NCBI GenBank assembly: GCA_956465555.1
Contig: OY101128.1
Location: 1,054,001 to 1,118,000, forward strand
Origin: Nitzschia sp. pyKryTriq1
Taxonomy: Eukaryota > Bacillariophyta > Bacillariophyceae > Bacillariales > Bacillariaceae
DNA: 64,000 nucleotides
Direction of reading: 5' to 3'
Below the pieces are notes generated by a model. The model was not told where the DNA came from, did no database searches, and worked only from the letters and a program-made list of their open reading frames with translations. A program made the translations under genes and the position numbers. Of this stretch, positions 9,275 to 18,345 are shown one piece after another; position 1 is the stretch's first letter, and every line of letters starts with the position of its first letter.

Positions 9275-10732
9275 ATGGTGGCGCCTTCTGGTTCCTTCGA
9301 GGACAGTAGCAAGATCGATGAGAATGATGAAACTGCGGCCTTGATTGGATCCTCGCCGTTCTTTGGGAGTTCCGACCCCACGTCCTACGGAACCTCCCCG
9401 TCGGACCAGCATCCCAAGGAAACTACCCCCTCAATCAACGGGAAAGAAGAGAGAAGTGGGGCCCTCGGGGCTTTGACAAGACGTCTGCGGTGTTTGTTCT
9501 CGACTATTACACCGCTCGGGACTGTTCGAAAGGCTGTTGCCGCTGGAGCCGTGCTTCTCGTATCTCTGGCGCTCCTTTTTGCTCACGAAGAGGACACCTC
9601 CGTCATCCGGTTGGCCATGGTGGGGAACTCCATGATGTACTACAACGACATGGCCCGCGTCTTGGTTGCCATGGCAGCGGGAAGATTGCACCAAAACTCC
9701 GCGTTGCATGGGAACGCCAACTTTTCGTCACATCTCTGGTATGGGAATGGGATGTATGACAAGTGGAGGAATGGCCAGGCTCGGATGTGGGATATTGAAG
9801 ACACTGAAATCTATGACTATGGGGCCTGCAGTGTCCAGCAGCTTTTTTTCGGCAAGGACGACCGACTTGCCGATGATCACAAACAAAACCATTACGGCCA
9901 CGACGACGACAGCAACAACAGCACGATTGTGCCAGAGGATGCCTGGAAATATGACTTGCTGGATGACGGAACCAACCCTTGCATTGTGGATGACAACTAC
10001 AATGATTACCAGCATGCTCTCTACGAAGCGAACGGACGCCCTTCATGGGACTTTGTTCTTATCAATGATAATACAAGGAATCCTTGTTGCACAGAACAAA
10101 GAGCAGTAGGCATGCAGCTGCTCGAGGACGTCTACTTGCCATGGATTAAGGAGATCAAGGCCATTCCTATCTTCATGCTTACGTACGGGTACTGGGCGTC
10201 GAAACGGGACATGACTGGTCTCGTCGACATACCTACTTTCACTTCTCTGACATACAATGGTTATCAGGATTACGTAAGCCTAGCAGAGAAACAACTTCCG
10301 GCGTCTTTGAAGCCCCGAATAGCACCGGTCGGTCTTGCGTTCCTCATGGTCTATGAGGAGGACCCTTCCCTTTGGGCGCAGTTAATCCACAGCGATGAAA
10401 TTCATCCATCCCCGAGTGGAACCTTCCTGCAAGCATGCATCGTGCATGCCACGATTTTTGGCAAACTCCCGCCAATCAGTATTTTTGATGGGGACGAGGG
10501 TCCCGATCGTCTCTGGCGGTGGGCGCGACCTATTCCACCTGTGGGCCACGAGTCCGAAGAACCTTACCCCACACGAAACATGACCCGATATCTGTACCAC
10601 ATCGCTCATAGAGTGGTCGTCTTGGGAGAGATGCCCAAGTCACTGGCGATTTACCCAGCTGGTACATCCGCGGACTTTGTCCCAGATGACACGATCTATT
10701 CGAAAAATCCACAAATGGACGGGAGTTCATGA
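9275..10732 (+). CDS. Membrane-anchored SGNH/DUF4886-type hydrolase, copy B
   Basis: 485 aa, the tandem paralog of copy A. The membrane segment (AVAAGAVLLVSLALLFAH), block I VAMVGNSMMYYNDM with LAMVGNSMM variation, and the SDEIHPSPSG block are all kept, so both copies should be active. Differences from copy A over the shared 400 residues are few and mostly conservative (for example TPIFMVTYGYW versus IPIFMLTYGYW). Residues 1-80, by contrast, are unrelated to copy A (MVAPSGSFEDSSKIDEND...), giving the same catalytic domain a different cytosolic tail. Substrate unknown; an extracellular or lumenal carbohydrate esterase is a fair guess from topology and family. Confidence 0.8.
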   Translation: MVAPSGSFEDSSKIDENDETAALIGSSPFFGSSDPTSYGTSPSDQHPKETTPSINGKEERSGALGALTRRLRCLFSTITPLGTVRKAVAAGAVLLVSLALLFAHEEDTSVIRLAMVGNSMMYYNDMARVLVAMAAGRLHQNSALHGNANFSSHLWYGNGMYDKWRNGQARMWDIEDTEIYDYGACSVQQLFFGKDDRLADDHKQNHYGHDDDSNNSTIVPEDAWKYDLLDDGTNPCIVDDNYNDYQHALYEANGRPSWDFVLINDNTRNPCCTEQRAVGMQLLEDVYLPWIKEIKAIPIFMLTYGYWASKRDMTGLVDIPTFTSLTYNGYQDYVSLAEKQLPASLKPRIAPVGLAFLMVYEEDPSLWAQLIHSDEIHPSPSGTFLQACIVHATIFGKLPPISIFDGDEGPDRLWRWARPIPPVGHESEEPYPTRNMTRYLYHIAHRVVVLGEMPKSLAIYPAGTSADFVPDDTIYSKNPQMDGSS

Positions 10733-10893
10733 TGAGAAGCAAGAAAATCCTCCTTCCGTACACCTTCTGTGCAGTACTACCCACTCTAGTAGTTCACTAC
10801 AAACTTTCTGCTACGAAAGTAAGTGATACACCAGTCTAATTGATTTGACATCTTGCTACTAGACTACGGAAATGACTTTTTATTTTGCAGTAC

Positions 10894-12373
10894 TATGTTG
10901 TAGTATTCAATAAAACTGTGTTGGAATACCTCGTACTGTAGTATTACTACTACTGTTCTGCCCTGTGACTGACACGACTGTAGTGTGGCAAGTGTCTCCG
11001 TGGCTGTGAAAGGAGTAGACGTAGTAGCTCTACTCTACCGCCGGGGGTACTACTAGACAATCACAATCCTTGGATATGATGATCCTTGAATATGAGTAAA
11101 AGTGTCAACCACCACCAGACATTGAGGTTGTTTACCGGTACCGCTAGCCGTGGACTCGTTCTTCCAGCACATTGCACCACTCCTCTACAGTACTAGTAGT
11201 ACTACTAGAGTGCTGCCTCGTCGGGTGCGCGATGCGAGGACCACTACGGTAATAGGGCCTACCGGTACAGGTACTTTACCAGGTACAGGAGGAATTCATT
11301 GAGTCGCCTGAGGATGCTGCTACTTCATACTCGTAGATGATACCGGTACTGTCTACCAGGTATGCTGTATGTATATGTACCGGAACTACTACTACCCCGT
11401 TACTACCGGTATCTATCTACCCGCAGAAATGACATAGACGACTCGATCGATCGCTTGTCCCACATGACGTCCAGTCTTGGGTAACCTTTCAAGCGCTGAG
11501 ATTTTCTGTGTATGCATGCGTGCAAGATGATGCGTGGTTGTTCTTGATTATTCTTGATACGATGACCGCAGAATACTGTACCATAGTTGTGGCGAGGTCT
11601 ACAGGTACCAGGTACTGGTACTGTCCTTGTACGGTAGAAATTACGAGACGGCCGGCCGGCGCATGCATTACAAAATTTGAGACCTGCTCGCCGAAGGCTT
11701 TGGGATCTCGTAGATTAGACATAATATTGCTATCAATTGAATTGCGTTAAATAAAGACATCGACTGTTAAGCATCGGACCGCGCCCCCTACGCCTCGCTC
11801 AAATAACATGTGTTGTGCGCGTATTGTGGATTGTCCAATAATTAGTCATCCCGTCATGCTTCTTTCCTGAGAATAATTCTTCTCGTACGTAGAATAGACT
11901 TTCTGAGTACCTAAAGTCTACTTGTTCTTTTTGAAACGAATCTGAGACTTTGTGATTTAAAACGCACTGACAAGCAGAACAGAAGTCGTGGTAGTGTACT
12001 GTACCACAAAGTCTTCTCAAAAGTGGGCGACGACCGTCGCTCTTGTTCTTTCTCTCTACCAGAAGGAAAACCTCAACGTGCGAGTGAGTCGTCAGTCTTA
12101 CTTTTTGTCTCTCTTACATTTTCTACGTATCCTACGGCACATACTGGTAGGTTCTCTACCGTACCACAAAGTCGTCTCAAAAGTGGGTCAGTTTCGCCCA
12201 TGTGTGAGTCTTCTGTTTTGTCTCCCTTGTCTGGTACATTTTCTACGTAGCCTACGGAGCAACTTTTACCGCAATCAGCCATGGGCTAGGCAACCGCTCG
12301 TACTTGTTCAACGCAGCGCTGCACCACAATCATCACAATAAAACAACCTTCTCTTCATTTACACAACATCACC
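10894..12373. other. Intergenic, about 1.5 kb, repeat-rich, no gene seen
   Basis: Dense in self-complementary words: TACCGGTA at 11133-11140, 11270-11277, 11341-11348 and 11404-11411, plus many TAGTAC/GTACTAC runs. Frames at 11489-12020 look like chance. The last 370 bp form the upstream region of the Cys/His protein gene and hold the 12001-12257 repeat. Confidence 0.5.
12001..12257. repeat. Imperfect direct repeat upstream of the Cys/His protein gene
   Basis: GTACCACAAAGTC(T/G)TCTCAAAAGTGGG occurs at 12001 and again at 12161. Each copy is followed by a match to ACATTTTCTACGTA(T/G)CCTACGG (about 12115 and 12235). The spacing between the two shared blocks differs by 40 bp between copies, so the unit has lost or gained sequence. 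It lies 115 bp upstream of the start codon, so the paired blocks could be duplicated promoter elements. Confidence 0.75.
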
Positions 12374-12776
12374 ATGACTAGCCATCCTCCTCAAAACAAT
12401 CCAGGCTCCAACGCCCCTCCTGCCTCATTACTCCCTCTACTGCAACAGGCTGCGATTAGTAGACTTCAGATGAATTCGGCAAGCGGACGAAGCAACAATG
12501 AACAAAATGGAAATCGCTCCGCGGTTTCCGGTACGAATTGTACGTGCGCCTCGCCTCGCGTACAGCGTCTAGTTACGACACTATTATGTGAGCTAACACC
12601 CAACACCTCTTCGTTGTCTCTTCACTTCACTTCTCGTCATGATAGCAGCCTTGCCCCAACCCTCTTGGCAGATGTCTAATATGTCAGGGAACAACAATGG
12701 GGGAGGAAACGATTCATCGTCTCTAGCTTTGTTCGGGAACCTCGCCAAGCTCGTGGAATTGCAGGGCCTACTAGGA

Positions 12777-12807
<31 letters not shown>

Positions 12808-14090
12808 GACTCGGTTATGCGCAATCCATTGAACAGCAGCTCCGGTCTCTCGGTATTCCGGTCTCACAGCAGCAAATCAGTGCCTTGCTTTCGTCCTCCG
12901 GAGGACACCACAAAACGTGGGATCAAAGAAGCGCTTCCTCCTCGCTCAGTCAGGCGATGCAGTCCGGAGGGGATTCAGGGGAAGATAACATGTCGTCGAG
13001 ATTCTCTTTCTCGCCCCGCAACCTGATAGGAGATTCCTCCAGTATGCAATCGAACAGTGTCAAGACACAAAGAAAAAACGTTGTTGCGGTTCCATGCCGA
13101 GCTCGTGGCATGCCAATGGAGCACAACTTTCAGGTAAGCGCAGGACCCGTAAAACAACACCTCAAACAAGGCGCTCGATGATTTGGATAAGAACAAACCA
13201 GCTCACCCACTCAACTCACTCTTTAACCTTTTGTATAGACTGCCTGCTTTGAGATTCCAGAGCATATCAAACATGGCGATGGGCTCATCTGCAGCTTCCC
13301 TCAATGCCGCAATCGAGGTATCAAGTTCCTCTACTGTGCCTACTGCAAGGACCCTGTCGCGAAGAGAAACTTCCGTGATCGGCACACGCATAATGACCAA
13401 GCTGCGAATACACAGACCAAGAATAAACCACAACCAGCACAACGTGTTGCCAAAGGCATGACGAAGAGCAAGACGACCTCCCAGCATGAAGTTTCGGAAG
13501 GTACAGGCTCGAACACTGGCTCGGGATCCTCCTCCGGTATTCTTGTCGTGGCACCCAAGCATCACCACAACAAGAAGCGAAGTGCAGTCAACTTTACGAA
13601 CACAAGTAGTGATGATGTTTCGCGGAGCAAGCTGGCCAGAATGGATGGCGAAAGAAAAGATGCTTGGGTTACGCTGTTGGGCAAAAGACCTGACACTGAC
13701 CAGAGCGATGCCATGTCGGCATGGCTGATGAAGGTCATGGCTGTGAGTGATCTCAAGAAATCCACTGCAGAAGCTTTGGCTAAATTGAAGGACATCTCCC
13801 CAAAGAGCAGCTCACCGGAGCCGGGCTCCTCGGGCAGTTCGAATGAAGATTCGAACGAGGAGTCTTCGCCCACGGACGAATCTTCACCACCCACTGAAAG
13901 CAACAGCAGCCCCAATGATGCTGATGGTGCTGTGAAAGGCGCGAAGAAGATGCCTTCATCTGCACCAACCTCGTCGAATGATGCATCCAACGAGGACTCG
14001 TCTCCAACGAACTCGAACGAGTCGTCCAATGATTCCAGCTCGGACAACCAAGATGATATGGACATCAGAGAGATTTGGATTCGTGACTGA
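12374..14090 (+). CDS. Diatom-type Cys/His-rich protein, three exons, 497 aa
   Basis: Exons 12374-12530, 12649-13133 and 13239-14090, all with GT-AG borders and matching phases (introns of 118 and 105 bp). The conserved core spans the exon 2/3 junction: VPCRARGMPMEHNFQ continues as TACFEIPEHIKHGDGLICS, then C-x4-C (CSFPQC), CAYC, and a basic KRNFRDRHTHND end. I recall this RARGMP...EH...CxxC...H block from many uncharacterised diatom proteins. The Cys/His spacing suggests one or two zinc sites and the basic ends suggest a nucleic-acid role, but neither is shown. The N-terminus is Asn/Gln-rich; the C-terminus is a long acidic Ser/Glu/Asp tail ending MDIREIWIRD. No signal peptide. Without splicing the core is broken across two frames. 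Confidence 0.8.
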
Positions 14091-15135
14091 ACCATCTGAC
14101 GAGCAGCCTGCTCTACGTACTTTCAGCCACGAAGTCTACGGCCGAGAACTCCATTGGAATCTCTCTACCTCTACCTCCATACCGCAAAAGGTATTGCCGC
14201 ATTGCTCTGCAGGATCTTGTAGTCAGCGATAGACACTCGCCCATCGAAAGTAGTTATCACGCTCGGGACAAAGACGAGGATTTGACTGTGCTTCTGTTGA
14301 AATTTACATGTACGAGCCACAAATAGAACAGCTGTCCTTGAAGCCATAACGGTAATCGATCGTCGTATCAAAAAACAAACTGTTGTATTTCGCCCTGTCC
14401 CGTAGCCATTTTCTGTACTGGACTGCTTCCAACGAATTCAGTTCAGCCTACTACTACTACTAGCTAGCATTTGTTCGTGTTCTTGTCTCTATAACCGATT
14501 TCTCGTCTTCGAGAGCTCCACGAACAGCAGTGAAATTTCCATGCTTCTCATTGCTTCGAACGATTTCAAATCCACTCTCTTGCAAAACACAAAAACTTGA
14601 TCGATCCCACCAATCTAATTGTAGCAGTAATCATTTCTTAGTACCGACTGTCTGCAGTTCTACTACTAGCTAGTTAGTACAAGGTACCACCATCACCATC
14701 ATCAAGCAATTCTTCGGCTATTCCGTACCGCCGCCCCGCTGCTGGTACTGTGCGCATTACAATGCTTTCTTAGTAGTACTATTGGACGACGACGAGAGCA
14801 GGGCGGAGAAAATGGTCTTCTTTGTGTGGAGACACCGGCATTAGTGTTGCGTGGAGAACATGATTTTGTCACTTCCTCCTGTATCGAGGGATGGAAAGAT
14901 CTCTTCCAAGACAAGACGCGGTCAGATCCAACAAATAGGAGAAGGTTGTGCTAAACATGGCATGTTGGAACTTGGAACGTCCAGAGGCGGATGAAAAAAT
15001 CTTGGAAACCTTCTGGAAGGCGCACGAGTACGATTTACTATACTGGTAGTGACAATGGTAGAACTCGTGAAAAACTCAATTATTTGGGTTATTGTCATGA
15101 TTATTGCGAGCAGTAGTAGTTCCCTAGTAGTATCT
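14091..15135. other. Intergenic, about 1.0 kb, no gene seen
   Basis: Lies between two convergent genes. Frames of up to 86 codons show no domains. TACTACTACTAGCTAG-type runs occur near 14450 and 14660. Nothing here resembles a tRNA or other structured RNA that I can support. Confidence 0.5.
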
Positions 15136-17310
15136 CTAGAGTTTCTCCACATCTTCGATTTCAATGGATTGAAAGTCCACACTCAGCATTTTCTCCCACC
15201 CTGTGACTGCAGCGGCATGTTGATGACTCAAAACATTAATCACCTTCCCCGTGCGTCCCGCTCTACCGGTTCGGCCAGCGATATGAGTGTATTCATCGGG
15301 GCCATTGGCACGCCCCACCACCAAAACCACATCCAAGCTGTCCAAATGCAAACCGCGAACCGTGTCCTCACCCGTAACTAGCAGGTAGCCTTGTTCATCT
15401 TCGTCCTTTTCTTTTTCGGCATTACTATTTGGCTCTCCTACGTCCGAGGAGTTGTCGTCCGTTTCATCCCCGGATGATGAAAAATACGAGGATTCACCCA
15501 CTCCAGTGGCACCCGTGACCTCCCGATGGACTTGAATCATTCGATCTGTTCCATCCGCCTCCAAGACATCCAAAAGCGACATGGGCTCCGGCTGGCATTG
15601 AAAATGTTTCAAGGCACCAATAGCATTTTGAGTATTGATCCCGCATCCTTTGGTGAGCACCATCAAAATGCGATTATTCTTTTTGGTCTTGCGAAGACCT
15701 TTCAGTACGTAAACGGCATTGGTCAAAAGCTTGCCCGTCGACGACGTATCCACGGCAGTGACGTAGTGCTGCACGGTGTCGGGAATAGTAACGGCTCGGC
15801 CGACATGTTTGCCATAATTATTATCATTATCGTCTTCTTCATCGTCGTCTTTGAGATTCTCATTCGCCCGCACCACCTGTGGCGATTCTTGTGGAGAAAG
15901 ACCCAGTACCCGGGACATTTCTCGTTTCAAGCTTCGCCCTACGGTCGCACTCGCCGCCACCACTTGCACTCGACCAAACGTCATGCGTGCCGCTGCCGAG
16001 GTCACAATGGCGGCCGGCTTTTCGTGCCGATTCTTCCCCGCCTGTGCCGGGGTACCTCCACGTGTCTTTTGAATGCTCAAGAGACGATCCACTTCATCCA
16101 ACACGACCCACCGGGTGTTTTGAAGCATTTTCATCGCTTCCGGTTTGGTCGTGGGACTCGCTGGCATTTTACCATCCCCATAGAGACTGTGCATGATAGC
16201 CTTGGCGGATCCAACAAAGAGTCTAGCTTTGGTGGTTCTTCCATCTCCCTCCTTTTCCAATCGCCCACCAAACTTTTCTTCTCCACGATCCCGAAGACCG
16301 TCCGACATGAGGTTGGTCGGTCTTGAGACCATTCGCACGGTACCTGGAGGCGCCAGGACCGATGCGACACCGGCTACTTGAGCCGCCAGTTCCCGAGTCG
16401 GCGTCAAAATAAACGCATACCCTCCCACGTCTCCTCCTTGGTTTTCGGAATCAGCAAAGAACGACTGTCCTCGTCCAGCGGTACCAACAATAACCCCCTC
16501 ATTGTGTTCGACCCACATTTGTTCGGTAATGGGCAAGAGATAGGCCAAACTTTTTCCCGAGCCTGTTTCGGCATGCATAATCAGCGATTCTTTGTTGACG
16601 TGCCGGGGAATCACGGCTTGTTGGATCGGGGTGGGGGTCTGAAAGTTGGCCCTACCCAGTGCCTTTCCGGCAGCTGCCGACAAGCGAAGACCGGCAAAAT
16701 GTTTGACTTGTCGGGGTGTTGATTTTCCCTGAGCATCATCATTATCATTATCATCATCATCCGACGAAGGCTCCCAGACAATTGGAGCGGCATCCAGCAT
16801 GTCTTGATTGTGAAAACTGTCCAACTTGAGTTGATAATCCACCAATCGTTGCGCTAAATCCGGTTTTCGTCCCTTGGTGGGTAAATGCAGTTCTTTCAGT
16901 TGCTGTTTCAAACTGTTGGCCGGTTGTCGGATAAGTGACTGATACAAGGCCACTGGATCATTCTCCTCCTCCTCCTCCTCCTCACCATCATCACCTGGCC
17001 TCCTCCTCTGCTGCTGCTGCTGTTCTCCTTTGAGTCGATCCAACTGAGATACCGTTCGCCGAAACGCCTCATTCACTGAAGAAGAAGAAGATGATGATGA
17101 AGATGTTGACGGCGGCGAAGAGGCTGCGAGCAGCACGGAAGATCTTGACCGCCAGCGAGAAGAAATCAGCGACTTTTCCGCTACCGGTACGAAGGATTGA
17201 CAAGAAGGAATTATAGTACTAAAACTGAGAATCGTAAGGAAGCAGCAGGAGCAGCAGCTCATCATCGCCGTGGCAAAGACAAATAATAATGAGAATATCA
17301 TCGTCATCAT
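15136..17310 (-). CDS. Plastid-type DEAD-box RNA helicase with SAP motif
   Basis: 724 aa. The N-terminus has a hydrophobic signal (about residues 4-35) ending at CQSFVP, an ASAFAP-like cleavage motif, so plastid import is likely. A SAP-like helix-turn-helix (LKQQLKELHLPTKGRKPDLAQRLVDYQ, split by its central glycine turn) spans about 133-160. Helicase motifs in order: Q motif QTPTPIQQAVIP (224-235), I AETGSGKS (247-254), Ia PTRELAAQ, II DEVD in place of DEAD, III SAT, V DTVRGLHLDSLDVVL, VI HIAGRTGRAGRTG. RNA-unwinding in plastid ribosome assembly or RNA turnover is the usual role. The helicase core is complete despite acidic insertions before the Q motif and between domains 1 and 2. No introns are needed. 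Confidence 0.9.
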   Translation of the reverse strand: MMTMIFSLLFVFATAMMSCCSCCFLTILSFSTIIPSCQSFVPVAEKSLISSRWRSRSSVLLAASSPPSTSSSSSSSSSVNEAFRRTVSQLDRLKGEQQQQQRRRPGDDGEEEEEEENDPVALYQSLIRQPANSLKQQLKELHLPTKGRKPDLAQRLVDYQLKLDSFHNQDMLDAAPIVWEPSSDDDDNDNDDAQGKSTPRQVKHFAGLRLSAAAGKALGRANFQTPTPIQQAVIPRHVNKESLIMHAETGSGKSLAYLLPITEQMWVEHNEGVIVGTAGRGQSFFADSENQGGDVGGYAFILTPTRELAAQVAGVASVLAPPGTVRMVSRPTNLMSDGLRDRGEEKFGGRLEKEGDGRTTKARLFVGSAKAIMHSLYGDGKMPASPTTKPEAMKMLQNTRWVVLDEVDRLLSIQKTRGGTPAQAGKNRHEKPAAIVTSAAARMTFGRVQVVAASATVGRSLKREMSRVLGLSPQESPQVVRANENLKDDDEEDDNDNNYGKHVGRAVTIPDTVQHYVTAVDTSSTGKLLTNAVYVLKGLRKTKKNNRILMVLTKGCGINTQNAIGALKHFQCQPEPMSLLDVLEADGTDRMIQVHREVTGATGVGESSYFSSSGDETDDNSSDVGEPNSNAEKEKDEDEQGYLLVTGEDTVRGLHLDSLDVVLVVGRANGPDEYTHIAGRTGRAGRTGKVINVLSHQHAAAVTGWEKMLSVDFQSIEIEDVEKL

Positions 17311-18345
17311 CCTTACGTGTGCAAAATTTGTGTGTTGTTACAGTAGTTACGATTGGATGGTAATGACGTCCTCGTAGTGAATTATTATTATTATTTGTCG
17401 GAACTAAGAAGTGATGTGATGAGATGTGGTGTGCTATGCGATGCGATGCGATGATGATGTGTTTGATGGGATGTGATGATTATTTTTTTCTTCGCTTTTT
17501 CGTCGTTGTTTTCGTGGCTGTGCGGCGCGCGTTGCGGATGCGAGATGCGCATGAAGAATGAATGCTGTGCTCTTTGTGGAATCGTCTGCCCACCTGTACG
17601 TGTAGGGCATTCCACTTATTGAATCCATTGAGTCGAATTTGAGAGCGAGGCAGGCCGGCGCGTTGAGTTGGTGATGGTTGCGGGAACGAAGGCTGTTCAC
17701 GCACAATAAAAGGTCCTGTTGGCCTCTATCTGCCCAGCATACAAGTACAAGTACAGTACAGTACACAGTACCAGTACGTACTGTACCCCCCCAGACAATT
17801 TTGCTAGCGGGGTATGAGTACTACTACACATACCGGTAGTAGTAGTAGTCTGCTGTACGAGTACTGCCTCATCCCTACCTCTAGTACACGTACCGGTAGT
17901 CGTGGTAGCACAGTAGAATGATGTGGTAGTACAACACCACCAGCATGGAAACTACAGGTAGAACTCCGGTACTATCTACTCTACTACTGCTAGCTCGTGC
18001 TCTCTCTAGTAGAGAGAGGAGAGAGTAGTAGCAACTAGATGCTGAGGAGGGGCGGCAAAAATAGCAGGTCGTACTACTACACAGTACAGTAGTACTAGTA
18101 GTTCATCTTGTTCTTGTTGCTGGTTATGCTCGCAAACTAACGTACTATTACTACTACTACTCGCTCTACTACAGTAGTAGCTATTGACAGAGTCGTGCCG
18201 TCGTGTTCGTGGTGGTAGTGGGATATTGTTCTTCAACAGCGATTTCTCTCTGCTATTCCCGGATTCAGGAGGAGCAGGAGCCTCTGGTGCTTCTTCTTGT
18301 TCCTCGTCCGCCGCGGGGGGCGGGGGCTGCTGCTGCTGGTACTAG
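17311..18345. other. Intergenic, about 1.0 kb, rich in TAGTAC palindromes
   Basis: Contains a GATGCGATGCGATG run near 17435, two TACCGGTA octamers (17831-17838, 17891-17898) and dense ACTACTAC/TAGTAGTA runs from 17800 to 18210. No protein or RNA gene is supported. It holds the promoter of the helicase gene and the 3' end of the 708-aa protein gene. Confidence 0.5.

Larger units (their letters stand above)
6870..10893. repeat. Tandem gene duplication: 6870-8209 and 9531-10893
   Basis: The two SGNH hydrolase genes match at nucleotide level from just before the membrane segment to beyond the stop codon, including about 140 bp of 3' UTR that keeps AGAAGCAAGAAAATCCTCC and GGAAATGACTTTTTATTTTGCAGTA. 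The offset is 2661 bp at the start and 2664 at the stop because copy B has one extra codon. Upstream of 6870/9531 the first exon parts do not match. The sharp boundary suggests either a partial duplication that captured a new 5' end or continuing gene conversion over the catalytic part. Confidence 0.85.

Noticed and set aside
13203-13568. Minus-strand 121-codon frame across exon 3 of the Cys/His protein gene
   Set aside because: Shadow of the spliced plus-strand gene, whose core motif and splice phases are consistent.
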